Positions 40,522 to 50,554 of a stretch of DNA of 64,000 bases are shown here, piece after piece. Under the pieces are notes generated by a model, which was given only the letters and a program-made list of their open reading frames with translations, searched no databases and had not been told where the DNA came from. Origin of the DNA: Arminella tubonensis (GTDB lineage: Bacteria; Pseudomonadota; Alphaproteobacteria; Rhizobiales; Rhizobiaceae); contig NZ_PCDP01000036.1 in the NCBI RefSeq assembly GCF_003240585.1, positions 124,001 to 188,000 of the forward strand, in the 5' to 3' direction. Within the stretch, counting starts at the first letter, position 1. Each line of letters opens with the position of its first letter. A program made the position numbers and the translations under genes.

Positions 40522-41814
40522 ATGCTACTGACCCGTCGCAATGCCATGTATATCGCCAGTGGAACCGCTCTTGCCGGTTTCTTCAGAGAGGCCTCTTTTG
40601 CCAGCGCTGCAAGTGATAAGACCCTGTCTATTTTGTTTGCGTTTCCAGAATCGAAGAGTTTTCAAGAGCCCCTTGCTCAGCGCTTCATGGAACTCCACCC
40701 CGATGTCAAAATTGACTTTCGCCTTTCTGCCCCCGATTACACGGAAGCGAACCTGTTAATCGCCCGCGGTGCGATCAACGGAGATCTGCCTGATATCTAT
40801 TTCTCGGGATTTGCGGTTTTGAAACCGGCCGTTGACACCTTGTCGAAACGCGGCATCGATATTTCTCTTGAGAATTTGTTGAGGTCGGAAGGAAACAGCT
40901 GGATTCAGGGCAACTTCGACGAATCCGTCCTGAAGTTGGGACAACTGGACGGGGTGCAATTTGCGTTGCCTTTCAACGCTTCTACACCAATTATATATTA
41001 CAACGCCGATTTGGTCAAAGCGGCAGGGCACGATCCTGACAATTTTCCTACGGACTGGGATGGTCTGATCACGCTCGCTAAGGACATCGGTGGGCTTGGG
41101 GGAGGCGTTGGAGGCTTAGACTTTTCGGTTGGTTCAGGCTCCACCGACTGGCTCTGGCAGACGACAATTCTCAGCCTTGGTGGAGAAGTGACGACAGCTG
41201 ACGGCGCCAGAGTCGGCTACGAGAATGCCATTGGCCTGAAAGCTATGCGACTTATTCAGCGTATTTCCAAAGAGACGAACATGACTGTCGCTACGACAGT
41301 TGATCCATTTCGTCAGCAGTTTTTTGCGGGAAAGCTCGGCTTCTTTGCGACATCACCGTCAAGCGTTGCCAACTTTACGGAGACTGTCGGAAATAGATTC
41401 AAGCTTAGGACGGCGACGTTTCCTGTCGATGCGGACGGCGGGGGGCTACCGACCGGCGGGAATGCGGTGACCATAACTGCCCAAGACAAGAGTAAACGCC
41501 TCCTGGCATGGGAGTATATAAAATTCATCACGAGCCCCGAATCTCAGGCTTTCGTCGCAAAAGCTACCGGCTACATGCCGACGAACAGGAATTCTGAGCA
41601 GACGCTGAGCGATTTTTACAAGCAAAACCCGAACTATCAGACCGCCTTTAAGCAGGCCTCGCGCTCCCGGCCTTGGTATAATTACGCGAAGGGGAACACC
41701 AAGGAGATATGGAAGGTTCAGCAGGGCATTCTAGATCGTGTTCAGCGCGGCGGAACAAGCCCTGAGGACGGTCTCAAGGAGATCGTTCAAGCTACAAACT
41801 CTCTCGTGAAATAA
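40522..41814 (+). CDS. Extracellular solute-binding protein of the Ugp-type importer (430 aa)
   Basis: This is a family 1 periplasmic binding protein. The signal peptide MLLTRRNAMYIASGTALAGFF has a twin-arginine and probably ends near ASFASAA, so export by the Tat route is likely. The mature part shows DKTLSILFAFPESKSFQEPLAQRFMELHPDVKI, PFNASTPIIYYNADLVKAAG and DSKRLLAWEYIKFITSPESQAFVAKATGYMPTN-like blocks typical of UgpB/MalE-class sugar-binding proteins. The ATG at 40522 follows GGAGTTAAGAG. Its ligand sets the substrate of the importer; the neighbours suggest a phosphodiester or sugar conjugate. It is followed by a stable hairpin that may cap the transporter message. Confidence 0.9.
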   Translation: MLLTRRNAMYIASGTALAGFFREASFASAASDKTLSILFAFPESKSFQEPLAQRFMELHPDVKIDFRLSAPDYTEANLLIARGAINGDLPDIYFSGFAVLKPAVDTLSKRGIDISLENLLRSEGNSWIQGNFDESVLKLGQLDGVQFALPFNASTPIIYYNADLVKAAGHDPDNFPTDWDGLITLAKDIGGLGGGVGGLDFSVGSGSTDWLWQTTILSLGGEVTTADGARVGYENAIGLKAMRLIQRISKETNMTVATTVDPFRQQFFAGKLGFFATSPSSVANFTETVGNRFKLRTATFPVDADGGGLPTGGNAVTITAQDKSKRLLAWEYIKFITSPESQAFVAKATGYMPTNRNSEQTLSDFYKQNPNYQTAFKQASRSRPWYNYAKGNTKEIWKVQQGILDRVQRGGTSPEDGLKEIVQATNSLVK

Positions 41815-41820
41815 TTACCC

Positions 41821-41847
41821 GGTTCCGTCGCCAGGGGCGATGGAACC
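41821..41847 (+). terminator. 12-bp hairpin after the binding-protein gene
   Basis: GGTTCCGTCGCC (41821-41832) pairs with GGCGATGGAACC (41836-41847), one G-T pair, loop AGG. Located between the binding protein and the phosphodiesterase gene without a T-tract, it probably stabilises the upstream message or lowers downstream expression, as is common after binding-protein genes. Confidence 0.65.
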
Positions 41848-41867
41848 TAGATTGCCACAGGTTTCAG

Positions 41868-42653
41868 ATGAAAAAGTTGATTCAGGTTACCGATCCACAT
41901 CTCATGGGTCGGGGGGGTAAATTCCATGGCATCGATCCGGAAGAGCGATTGCGGGAATGTTTGCTCCACATTGCTGAAAACCATCCGGACGCCGATGCTA
42001 TCATCGTCACAGGCGACCTCGCCGATAACGGCGAGGTGGCAGCATACCAGCAGCTGAAGGAGCTGATGGAAGGCCTGCGGACACCGATTTACCTGACCCT
42101 GGGAAATCACGACTCAAGGCAGGCGTTCCGCCAAGTCTTCGGAGGAAGTGGGTTCGTGAACGCGACGTTCGACCTAGAAACATGGCGGATAATCGTTGTG
42201 GACTCGAAAGGTGATTTTAGCGACTGCGGTTCCCTGGATCAAGGACGGCTCGCGTGGCTCGAATATGAACTCGCAAATGCAGGTGACCGGAATGTAATTC
42301 TGGCAATGCATCATACGCCTACAAATCTCCACGCTCCTTTCTTTCAGCCAGACGATGACCTCACGGATGGCGAAGCGCTCGTGGATTTGATCAAGCGTAC
42401 GCCTGCCGTGAAGCACATGCTTTTTGGTCATCGGCATTTGACGGTCGGGGGATCTTACGCTGGCATTTCTTTCTCGGTGTGTCGCGGCACGTCGCACCAC
42501 ATTGCGCTGGATTTATCGCAAACCGGCCGTTCCAATTTTGTGGCGGCTCCACCGTCTTACGACATCGTTCTGTTAGATGAACGCGATGTCATTGTTCACA
42601 AATATTACGGGCTCGAGCAGCTTGAAATTATCAGACCGGGAGATCCAAAGTGA
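41868..42653 (+). CDS. GpdQ-like metallophosphodiesterase (261 aa)
   Basis: This is a class III metallophosphoesterase with a two-metal site: D-x-H in TDPHLMGRGGKF, GDLADNGE, GNHD, MHHTP and GHRH. The overall pattern, including the REQ-free start QVTDPHL and the end PPSYDIVLL, resembles glycerophosphodiesterase GpdQ and CpdA. It probably cleaves the imported phosphodiester to a phosphomonoester and an alcohol. There is no signal peptide, so it is cytoplasmic. It overlaps the HAD gene. A paralogous pair lies at 57293-58848 in the same relative order. Confidence 0.85.
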   Translation: MKKLIQVTDPHLMGRGGKFHGIDPEERLRECLLHIAENHPDADAIIVTGDLADNGEVAAYQQLKELMEGLRTPIYLTLGNHDSRQAFRQVFGGSGFVNATFDLETWRIIVVDSKGDFSDCGSLDQGRLAWLEYELANAGDRNVILAMHHTPTNLHAPFFQPDDDLTDGEALVDLIKRTPAVKHMLFGHRHLTVGGSYAGISFSVCRGTSHHIALDLSQTGRSNFVAAPPSYDIVLLDERDVIVHKYYGLEQLEIIRPGDPK

Positions 42654-43360
42654 TGTTTAAGCACTCGGCGAATACCGATCATAAAGCAATGCCCCAGCTC
42701 ATTATTTTTGATTTTGACGGAACGCTGGCGGAAACTGAGGCGCTTATCGCCAAAATCGCGTCACTCAAGCTAAAGGCGCTTGGGGTAGATATAGAAGCAC
42801 GCACAATTGCGGAAACCTTTGCAATCGAGACCTTGGATGACGATGTTGCGGTGCTTGAGCGCTTATTGAATCGAGCGCTGCATTTAGAATTCATGGATGA
42901 GGTGAGAGCCGACGTCCGCGCCTCAATCTTGAACGGCTTGGAAGCAACCCCTGGATCTTTCGAAGTCCTTTCTATTCTAAAGGTGCCTTTTTGCGTTGCA
43001 TCCAACGCTTCAAGGGCAGACTTGATCAGGAGACTCAGGGCGGCCGGTTTGTTTGAACTTGTTGGCCCCCGATTTTTTTCTGCCCACGACGTTGGGGTTA
43101 AGAAGCCGGATCCTGGCGTCTTTTTGCTCGCGGCGGAAGCAATGGGGGTGAAACCGCAGGATTGTTTGGTGGTTGAAGACAGCATGGCGGGCATTCAGGC
43201 AGCACGGCGCGCTTCTATGCGCTACGTCGCTTTCGCTGGTGCATCACATCATTCGGAACAATCACGCCGGAATTTATTCGAAGCTAAACCGGAAGCAATG
43301 TTGGTGAACATGGGCCAGCTCCTCGCATATCTTGAGAAGTTGGGACAAGTCGAGATCTGA
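42653..43360 (+). CDS. HAD-family phosphatase (235 aa)
   Basis: This is a haloacid-dehalogenase-type phosphatase of the Gph/beta-phosphoglucomutase class. The nucleophile is in IIFDFDGTLAETEA, motif II is CVASNASR, the lysine of motif III is in VGVKKPDPGVF, and motif IV is VVEDSMAG. The start may be ATG 42653 (used here) or GTG 42650, both after GGGAG (42638-42642). The gene overlaps the stop of the phosphodiesterase gene, so the two are coupled. It should dephosphorylate the phosphomonoester that enzyme releases. Confidence 0.85.
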   Translation: MFKHSANTDHKAMPQLIIFDFDGTLAETEALIAKIASLKLKALGVDIEARTIAETFAIETLDDDVAVLERLLNRALHLEFMDEVRADVRASILNGLEATPGSFEVLSILKVPFCVASNASRADLIRRLRAAGLFELVGPRFFSAHDVGVKKPDPGVFLLAAEAMGVKPQDCLVVEDSMAGIQAARRASMRYVAFAGASHHSEQSRRNLFEAKPEAMLVNMGQLLAYLEKLGQVEI

Positions 43361-43477
43361 ACCGTCAAGGATCCGGTCGAGTGCCGTCTAACTGAGACGT
43401 GCGCAACACATACGCACGACCCTACCGTTGTTGAAGATCAGGAACTGCAAAAGCTTCCTGAGAATTCGAGGAAACTA

Positions 43478-44881
43478 ATGAAGAGTGGCATCAGACCAAC
43501 AAGCGAACAACTGTCTCGGCTGGAAGCCCAACTTGGGCAATTGCTTGGCGCCAGATTTACGCGCTCTATGGCCGAGCGTGACCTGCACGCGCAGGACGAA
43601 TCCTGGCACAAGTGCGCTCCACCTGATGCCGTCTGCTACCCCGCATCGACGGACGAAGTCAGTCAGGTAGTTCGCGTTTGCATTGAGAACCGTATTCCGA
43701 TCATACCATTTGGTGCAGGCACGTCTTTGGAGGGACATATATCGGCGGTTTACGGCGGAATCTCGATAGATTTAAGTCGAATGAACCGGATTTTGGAGGT
43801 TCGTGCGCAGGATTTAGATGCATCGATCGAAGCCGGCGTAACCCGCCAGCAACTGAATAGCCATATACGCGATACAGGCCTCTTTTTCCCGGTTGATCCC
43901 GGCGGCGAATCGACGTTGGGAGGCATGGCGGCAACCCGAGCGTCCGGCACGAATGCCGTGCGTTATGGAACCATGAGGGAGAATGTTCTTTCGCTTAAGG
44001 TTGTACTTCCGAACGGTAAAATCCTGACAACATCCACTCGTGCTCGGAAATCGGCTGCTGGTTATGACCTGACCAGATTGATGATTGGGTCGGAAGGAAC
44101 ATTAGGTATCATTACGGAACTCACGGTTCGCCTTCATGGTATTCCGGGCGCGATTGCGTCGGCAGTGTGTTCTTTTCCAAATCTGCGTAGCGCGGTTTCA
44201 ACGGCCGCTGAGACAATCCAAGCTGGCGTCTCTATCGCTAGGATCGAGCTTTTAGACGATCAAAGTATGAAAGCTGTAAATCGCTACTCTAAGTTGAATT
44301 ATCCTGAAAAAAGCACGCTTTTTCTCGAATTTCATGGCACGACAGCGGGCGTACTTGAGCAGGCTGATATTGTCAGGGAACTTGCAGAGGCAAACGGCGG
44401 TACACAGTGGCAATGGGCGAACGATCCGGAACAGCGGAACCGGCTTTGGAAAGCTCGTCACGACATGCACTACGCGGCCTTGTCCATGCGACCCGGTTCA
44501 AAGGTTTGGGGAACTGACGCCTGCGTTCCTCTATCGGCGTTGACCGACATAGTCACTGAGATGCGGGAAGAGGCATCGGCCGCAAGTTTCTTCACCACAT
44601 GTGTTGGCCATGTCGGAGATGGGAATTTTCATCTCGGATTTTTGATCGATCCATCCAGCAAATCGGAGATTGAGGAGGCCGAGAGATTAAACTCAAGGCT
44701 GATCGAGCGAACTCTTGCATTAGGTGGTACGAGCACAGGGGAGCATGGGATCGGACTCGGAAAAATTAAGTGGATGGAGAAGGAACACGGTGATGTTGCG
44801 ATCGAATTAATGCGCCAGATCAAAACCGCAATCGACCCGCTCGGACTTTTCAACCCGGGTAAACTTCTGCCGAACACGTAA
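43478..44881 (+). CDS. GlcD/D-lactate-dehydrogenase-type FAD oxidoreductase (467 aa)
   Basis: This is a flavoprotein of the glycolate oxidase GlcD/D-2-hydroxyacid dehydrogenase family. FAD-binding blocks are PFGAGTSLEGH, DPGGESTLGGMAATRASGTNAVRYG and GSEGTLGIITE. The C-terminal substrate domain has CVGHVGDGNFH (metal/substrate histidines), TSTGEHGIGLGK and NPGKLLP. Length is normal. It probably oxidises a D-2-hydroxyacid to a keto acid. It lies immediately before etfB-etfA, so its electrons likely go to ETF, as in mitochondrial D-2-hydroxyglutarate dehydrogenase. Confidence 0.9.
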   Translation: MKSGIRPTSEQLSRLEAQLGQLLGARFTRSMAERDLHAQDESWHKCAPPDAVCYPASTDEVSQVVRVCIENRIPIIPFGAGTSLEGHISAVYGGISIDLSRMNRILEVRAQDLDASIEAGVTRQQLNSHIRDTGLFFPVDPGGESTLGGMAATRASGTNAVRYGTMRENVLSLKVVLPNGKILTTSTRARKSAAGYDLTRLMIGSEGTLGIITELTVRLHGIPGAIASAVCSFPNLRSAVSTAAETIQAGVSIARIELLDDQSMKAVNRYSKLNYPEKSTLFLEFHGTTAGVLEQADIVRELAEANGGTQWQWANDPEQRNRLWKARHDMHYAALSMRPGSKVWGTDACVPLSALTDIVTEMREEASAASFFTTCVGHVGDGNFHLGFLIDPSSKSEIEEAERLNSRLIERTLALGGTSTGEHGIGLGKIKWMEKEHGDVAIELMRQIKTAIDPLGLFNPGKLLPNT

Positions 44882-44961
44882 CGATTTCGACGCTTTGTTA
44901 GCCTTGATCGACGAGCAAGATACCTCAGGCCCAAGTAAAACTCGCAAGGCGGAGAATTTAA

Positions 44962-45708
44962 ATGAAAATCCTGGTACCTGTGAAGCGAGTTGTCGATTAC
45001 AACGTGAAGATCCGGGTGATGTCGGATGGTACGGGTGTCGAGCTCGCCAACGTCAAGATGTCGATGAACCCGTTCGACGAGATTTCGGTCGAGGAAGCAT
45101 TGCGGCTGAAGGAAGCCGGCAAGGCCGAGGAAGTGGTCGTCGTATCGATCGGACCTGCCAAGGCCGAGGAGACGTTGAGAACGGCGCTTGCCATGGGCGC
45201 CGACCGGGCGATCCTGATCGAAACGGATGAGGCGGTCGAGCCTCTGGGCGTCGCCAAGATACTCAAGGGCGTCGTCGAAGCCGAACAACCGGGACTGATC
45301 ATCGTCGGCAAGCAGGCGATCGACGACGATTCGAACCAGACCGGCCAGATGCTGGCGGCACTGATCGGCTCGGCGCAGGCGACCTTCGCTTCGAAGATCG
45401 AGCTTTCCGCCAACAAAGCCATTGTGACCCGTGAAGTCGATGGCGGTCTGCAGACGATCGAGGTGAAGCTTCCGGCTGTGGTGACGGCAGATCTTCGCTT
45501 GAACGAGCCGCGCTATGCTTCGCTGCCGAACATCATGAAGGCGAAGAAGAAGCCGCTCGACAAGAAGACGCCTGGCGATTTCGGCGTCGATGTGACTCCG
45601 CGCCTCAAGGTGCTGAAGACCGAAGAGCCGTTCGGCCGCAAGGCTGGCGTCAAGGTCGCAAGCGTCGAGGAACTGGTCGGCGCGTTGAAGACGGCCGGCG
45701 TGATCTGA
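44962..45708 (+). CDS. etfB: Electron transfer flavoprotein beta subunit (248 aa)
   Basis: EtfB forms a heterodimer with EtfA and carries electrons from dehydrogenases to ETF-quinone oxidoreductase. Typical sequence: [38 protein letters not shown], and [21 protein letters not shown] (AMP-binding region). The ATG at 44962 follows GGAG. GC content and codon use are higher than in the genes to the left, so this pair may have a different origin (chromosome-like) from the rest of the island. Neighbours: GlcD-type flavoprotein upstream, etfA 18 bases downstream. Confidence 0.93.
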   Translation: MKILVPVKRVVDYNVKIRVMSDGTGVELANVKMSMNPFDEISVEEALRLKEAGKAEEVVVVSIGPAKAEETLRTALAMGADRAILIETDEAVEPLGVAKILKGVVEAEQPGLIIVGKQAIDDDSNQTGQMLAALIGSAQATFASKIELSANKAIVTREVDGGLQTIEVKLPAVVTADLRLNEPRYASLPNIMKAKKKPLDKKTPGDFGVDVTPRLKVLKTEEPFGRKAGVKVASVEELVGALKTAGVI

Positions 45709-45726
45709 TTTCGAGGAGACAATATC

Positions 45727-46656
45727 ATGGCTATTCTTCTTCTGGCGGAACACGACAATGCCAGCCTCAACGACCAGACCGCCAAGTCGCTGACTGCCGC
45801 AACCCAAATAGGCAGCGATGTTCATATTCTGGTGGCGGGATCGGGCGCCCAAGCGGCCGCCGATGCGGCGTCACAGCTTTCCGGCGTTTCCAAGGTGTTG
45901 CTGGCCGATCATGCGGCTTACGCCAACAAACTCGCCGAGCCTTTGGCGGACCTGATCGTTCAGCTTTCCTCATCCTACGATGTCATCATCGCTGCAGCCA
46001 CGGCGTCGGCCAAGAATGTGCTGCCGCGCGTTGCAGCCCTTCTGGATGTCGCCCAGGTTTCGGAAATCATCGAGGTGGTTTCCGCCGATACATTCAAACG
46101 GCCGATCTATGCCGGCAACGCCATCCAGACGGTGCAGTCGAGCGACGCCAAGAAAGTGATCACCGTGCGCACCGCCTCCTTCCAGGCGACCGGCGTCGGC
46201 GGCTCGGCATCGGTAAAAAGCATCTCCGCTGCAGCGAATTCCGGCCTTTCCGCCTTCGTGTCTGATGCATTGTCCTTGTCCGAGCGTCCGGAACTGGCAT
46301 CGGCCAAGATCATTATTTCGGGCGGACGCGCACTCGGTTCGTCGGAAAAGTTCCAGGAGGTCATCCTGCCTGTCGCCGACAAGCTCGGTGCGGCCGTCGG
46401 GGCAAGCCGTGCGGCCGTCGATGCGGGCTATGCCCCCAACGACTGGCAGGTCGGCCAGACCGGCAAAATGGTCGCTCCCGATCTCTACATCGCAGCCGGC
46501 ATATCGGGCGCGATCCAGCATCTCGCCGGCATGAAGGACTCGAAGGTCATCGTCGCCATCAACAAGGACGGAGAGGCCCCGATTTTCCAGGTCGCAGACT
46601 ACGGCCTCGTCGGTGATCTCTTCGACATCCTACCGATGTTACACGATCTTTGCTGA
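45727..46656 (+). CDS. etfA: Electron transfer flavoprotein alpha subunit (309 aa)
   Basis: EtfA binds FAD through [59 protein letters not shown] and [26 protein letters not shown]. It forms the ETF dimer with EtfB. The ATG at 45727 follows GAGGAG. Length is full; the final residues (LPMLHDLC) differ from the usual LPEL-type end but no functional block is missing. It is the last gene of the catabolic run; the next gene is a broken chemoreceptor. Confidence 0.92.
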   Translation: MAILLLAEHDNASLNDQTAKSLTAATQIGSDVHILVAGSGAQAAADAASQLSGVSKVLLADHAAYANKLAEPLADLIVQLSSSYDVIIAAATASAKNVLPRVAALLDVAQVSEIIEVVSADTFKRPIYAGNAIQTVQSSDAKKVITVRTASFQATGVGGSASVKSISAAANSGLSAFVSDALSLSERPELASAKIIISGGRALGSSEKFQEVILPVADKLGAAVGASRAAVDAGYAPNDWQVGQTGKMVAPDLYIAAGISGAIQHLAGMKDSKVIVAINKDGEAPIFQVADYGLVGDLFDILPMLHDLC

Positions 46657-46894
46657 GCACAGCGCTGGCGTCTTCACTTCAATCGAATCGATCGGGCGAG
46701 CAGAGATCGAATATCGGTCAATCAAACTATCGCCAGCTAGGGGTTCAACTCTCTTTTCTCCTGCCCTCCCAGGCAACTTGGCTGTCGTCGAATTCGAGTT
46801 CGGCGGCAGCCATTTTTTTAAAATTCGAGACATCAAACCATCAGAACCGAACATCCGTGCGCCGTGAGTGACACCGGGCTTAGAGGAGTGGCTT

Positions 46895-48801
46895 GTGAAA
46901 CACGTTTCCATTGTCGGCAAGTTCTTTATCATCATGGCTGTTTTTGGTGTCACGGCGCTGGGCCTGACGCTCTATCAGAGTCGGCAAATACTCAAGGTAA
47001 ACGATAGCTACCAAGGGCTTCTCGACCGGGATGCATCGGCAGCGCTTCGCTTGACACAGTCGACCCGAAGTCTTGAAACAGCGCGTGCCAGCATCAGCGA
47101 CTTGGTGATGACGCGGTCGAAAGAGGCGAGGGCGCGCGCAGAAGCTGGCCTGAATGACGCGCGAGAGAACTTCGTCAGGTTCACGGATCTGGCCGTCCAG
47201 GCAGTTCCAGAGCAGAGCGAACTGCCGAAGTTGAAGGCGGATGGATTCTCTGTCCTGACCGACACGTGTGGTGCAGCGATCGCTGTGGCCCGCGGCGCGA
47301 CCAGTGAAGCCGAGCTTGCCATGGTGCAGCAACTCTATCTCACTTTATGTCAACCCGCTTTCGCTGCCATTTCACCGAGATTTACGTCCGTGACGGAAAA
47401 ACTCGCGTCGGACGGAGAGAAAAAGCGTGCTGATGTTTTACGCGTCGTCCGTGACACGTCAGTGCTGAGTTTGGGAGCAGCTATGACGGCACTGCTCTCC
47501 GTTTCATGCTTTGGTTTCCTCGCGATTCCCTCCTGGTTGGTCAAACCGATCAAGCAGATGGTTTCGACGATGAAGGTCATTGCCGACGGCGATCTGACGT
47601 CGTCCGTTGAGGGAACGATCCGCCGTGACGAGATCGGATCGATGGCCCGCGCAGTGCAAATCTTTAAGGACAACGAGTTACGGACACGGGATCTCGAAAA
47701 GGATGTAGAGGCCAGTCGTGGCGCAAACGAGATCGAACGTGCGCGCATAGCCGAGACCGAGCGCCAGCGGGCACATGATATGGCGGAGGCCACGGCCGGG
47801 CTGGCTGAGGGCCTGAAGCAGCTCGCCGGCGGCAACCTCGTGTTCAGGCTCAACGACAATTTCGCTGAGGATTTCGAACCGTTGCGCGCAAACTTCAATG
47901 CTGCCGTTACCCAACTTGCCGAAGGTTTAAGAGCCGTGTCCAACGCCACCCGATCGATCGATGACGGCGCGCAGGAAATTAGTTTGAGCGCACAGGACCT
48001 GTCCCGGCGGACTGAGCATCAGGCAGCTCGCTGGAGCAGCCTGCTGCCGCTCTGGATCAGATCACCCAAAACATCGCCAACTCCAGCACGCGCACGGCGG
48101 AGGCTCGACACGTTGCGATCGAAGCGAACAAGTCGGCGCGTCACTCTGGGGAAGTGGTTTCCAGCGCTGTCGCGGCGATGCAGCGCATCGAGCACTCATC
48201 CTCGCAGATATCAACTATTGTCGGCGTGATCGACGAAATCGCGTTTCGGACCAATCTCCTGGCCCTCAATGCAGGCGTCGAGGCCGCACGGTCGGGCGAG
48301 GCCGGAAAAGGTTTCGCGGTCGTTGCCCACGAGGTGCGCGAGCTTGCTCAACGCTCCGCGCACGCCGCAAAGGAGATCAAGGACCTCATCCTCAATTCGG
48401 TTGACGAGGTCAGCGGTGGCGTCAAACTGGTCCGCGATACCGGCGAGACGCTCAAGATCATCGAGGAACAGATCGTGCTGATCAACACTCAGCTTGATGC
48501 CGCCACAGCGGCTTCCAACGAGCAGTCCGTAACCCTTCCCGAGGTCAACCGGACAGTCAATCAGATGGATCAGGTTACGCAGCAAAATGCTGCGATGGCC
48601 GAGGAATCCACGGCTGCAAGCGCGGAACTTGCCATCGAGGCAAAGCGGTTGCGCGGGATTGTTTCGGAGTTTCAAATTGACGCGAGTGACACGACTGACG
48701 GTCGGCAAACCGGTGATACAGATCCGGACTTAGCGTCTTCGCCAGTTCATGCGATACTAACACAGGTTGCGCAAAGACTTGGGATCGCAAGAGACGTTTA
48801 A
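46895..48801 (+). pseudogene. Methyl-accepting chemotaxis protein broken by a frameshift
   Basis: The reading frame from GTG 46895 (after GAGGAG 46883-46888) has a membrane segment (FFIIMAVFGVTALGLTLYQS), a periplasmic four-helix sensor, a second segment near LSVSCFGFLAIPSWL, a HAMP domain and the start of the signalling domain ([20 protein letters not shown]). At about 48031-48036 one base is missing. The expected SLEETAAALD-like continuation (here [20 protein letters not shown]) moves to another frame, which runs through the conserved hairpin tip ([22 protein letters not shown]) to 48801. Unless this is a sequencing error or a frameshift site, the receptor is non-functional. The ligand is unknown. 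Confidence 0.85.
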
Positions 48802-49344
48802 AGGGCGGAAACGCTGTCGGTCGTGAATGCGGTACATGCGTCCACGTAGTCTTTGGGGCGTGGGCCGTCTAGTCTAGTTCATTCGTGGACGCCTTGGAGC
48901 TGACCATCAGATAACCCGGCAGTGCTGAATTGATCCGGTGATTGACAAGCCAGTGCTCTGTCTCGTGAATCCGTGAATCTGACATTCTGAGGGAATTTCC
49001 GGAAAATGTATTCCTATCGTCCCGGCGCTACCACTGTGATCGTGCATTTCTGTTCCTTGCCGGCCTTGGCTGCGGCCCCCCGGCTTGCCGCCACCTCAGC
49101 CTTGTTCGTCTCAACGAACTGATCGGCCGCCGACACCCGATGCTAGACCTCCGGACTGTCGAACGCCATCAGGTTCATACCGGCGTGCCAAGGAGAGTCC
49201 GCCATGACGAAGCTGGCGACACGCGGCGCGGCGGAAAACGGCAACAGGCTCGGCAGGAATAGACGCATGAATCCGTGTTATGGCTCCCGTCGCGAATCCG
49301 GTTTCTGCTCGAATTGAATCGCAGACTTTGGCGGCGTTCGAATC
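48802..49344. other. 540-base region with a decayed short gene
   Basis: No intact gene. The - strand holds a broken small reading frame (49014-49268). The remainder, 48802-49013 and 49269-49344, shows nothing recognisable. Confidence 0.5.
49014..49268 (-). pseudogene. Remnant of a small secreted protein, interrupted by TAG
   Basis: From ATG 49268 the frame reads MRLFLPSLLPFSAAPRVASF, then VMADSPWHAGMNLMAFDSPEV, stops at TAG (49143-49145), and continues in frame as VSAADQFVETNKAEVAASRG up to TAG at 49014. The hydrophobic start resembles a signal peptide. Family not recognised. It may be a degraded gene end or chance. Confidence 0.3.
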
Positions 49345-50262
49345 TCAGGATTTCTGCGAGAGAGCGCGGCGTTGGCCGAAGATAAATGGCCACCCGAGGT
49401 TCACGCCGAGTCCGGCGAGCAGGATCAGCGCCAAGCCAACAGCCTGCATTGCGGTGACAGAGCGATCAAAGACGAAGAAATCAGACAGCAGGGCAGCGGC
49501 AGGGTTCAGGAAGGATGCAGCGGCAATGACGGTGGTGGGCACCCTGGGATAAGCCGAATACAGCAGCACATACACGATGCCGGTATGGATAACGCCAAGC
49601 CCAATCAGCCATCCCCACACGGGGGCATAGCCGCTCTGAAGCGTCGCCACATTGAGAAACGGCAGGAAGGCGATGCATCCGATCAGGCAATGGACCGCGC
49701 TGAGCACGTCCGGCTTCACGCCCTTGACCGCGCGCGTGGTCAGCGTCGTGGCGGCGTAGAAAAGCGAGGCAACGAGCGCCAAGCCGACGCCGATCAGCCA
49801 ATTCCGGTTGGTCTGCACATCCCCGAGTTTCGGCAGGATGGTGAGGACCAGGCCGAGGAACGCGAGGCATATCCACCCGATCTTGTGCCGCGAGAGCGCC
49901 TCGCCCAGAAGCAGTCCGCCGGCGAGCACGATCCAGAAGGGTTGCAGATGATAGATGATCGTTGCGAACCCTATCGAGGTTCGATGGAATGCCTCGAACA
50001 GGGTCAGCCAATTGAGCACGAGGCAGATGCCGCTCCCCAGCACGAGTGGCCACAGCTTCCGCTCAATGGAGAAAAGGCTTTTCAAGCCACCCTTCAGTGA
50101 TAGCCATCCGATAAGTGCCAACGCTCCGAACAAGCAGCGGAAAAACACCACGTTGAAAGTCGGCTGGCCGGACGAGACGGAAAAAAGCCCTGCCGTTCCG
50201 GACAGAGCCATGCCTACGGAGAGCATGATTGTTGCCCGTGTCAGCCCCACTCTAGATTCCAT
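49345..50262 (-). CDS. EamA/DMT-family transporter (305 aa)
   Basis: This is a ten-segment inner-membrane exporter of the drug/metabolite superfamily (EamA repeats). Hydrophobic segments are distributed throughout, such as VVFFRCLFGALALIGWLSL, FATIIYHLQPFWIVLAGGLLLGEAL, LGLVLTILPKLG, LALVASLFYAATTLTTRAV, VHTGIVYVLLYSA and MQAVGLALILLAGLGVNLGW. The substrate cannot be predicted. Its start overlaps the end of the truncated pmtA frame. Confidence 0.85.
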   Translation of the reverse strand: MESRVGLTRATIMLSVGMALSGTAGLFSVSSGQPTFNVVFFRCLFGALALIGWLSLKGGLKSLFSIERKLWPLVLGSGICLVLNWLTLFEAFHRTSIGFATIIYHLQPFWIVLAGGLLLGEALSRHKIGWICLAFLGLVLTILPKLGDVQTNRNWLIGVGLALVASLFYAATTLTTRAVKGVKPDVLSAVHCLIGCIAFLPFLNVATLQSGYAPVWGWLIGLGVIHTGIVYVLLYSAYPRVPTTVIAAASFLNPAAALLSDFFVFDRSVTAMQAVGLALILLAGLGVNLGWPFIFGQRRALSQKS

Positions 50263-50506
50263 CTTTCCTCCATTGTCGCAAATATCCCGCCGCGAGGATC
50301 GTCTTGGTGGTCAAGCCTGTACCGGCGCCGAGTTCCAGCAGTGGCAATCCGGACCTTGGGTTGACCACACTCGCCATTCGCCGCGCGGTATGGATCGATG
50401 TCGGAATGACGGCGCCGACACCCTTCTTGTCCTTCTGCCAACCCTTGAAGAACTGCATCTCTTCCTCGAACCTCTTGGCGAGGCGCTGCTTCAGTCCAAA
50501 AACCAT
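50252..50506 (-). pseudogene. pmtA: 5' fragment of phosphatidylethanolamine N-methyltransferase pmtA
   Basis: The 84-residue frame from ATG 50506 matches the start of rhizobial PmtA, the SAM-dependent enzyme that makes phosphatidylcholine precursors: LKQRLAKRFEEEMQFFKGW, AVIPTSIHTARRMASVVNP, then SGLPLLELGAGTGLTTKTIL, the SAM-binding motif. It then departs after ILAAG, and the rest of the roughly 200-residue protein is missing. The enzyme cannot be active. Recognition rests on memory of the family. Confidence 0.7.
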
Positions 50507-50554
50507 ATCTTCTCCCTACGACGGCTATTTGCCGGTATATCAGCGAGGTGATAT

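Noticed and set aside
45727..46656. etfA as a truncated gene
   Set aside because: The last eight residues differ from relatives, but all FAD-binding blocks are present and the length is normal.
48020..48040. A programmed frameshift in the chemoreceptor
   Set aside because: No slippery heptamer or downstream structure was seen at the break, so a simple lesion or sequencing error is more likely.
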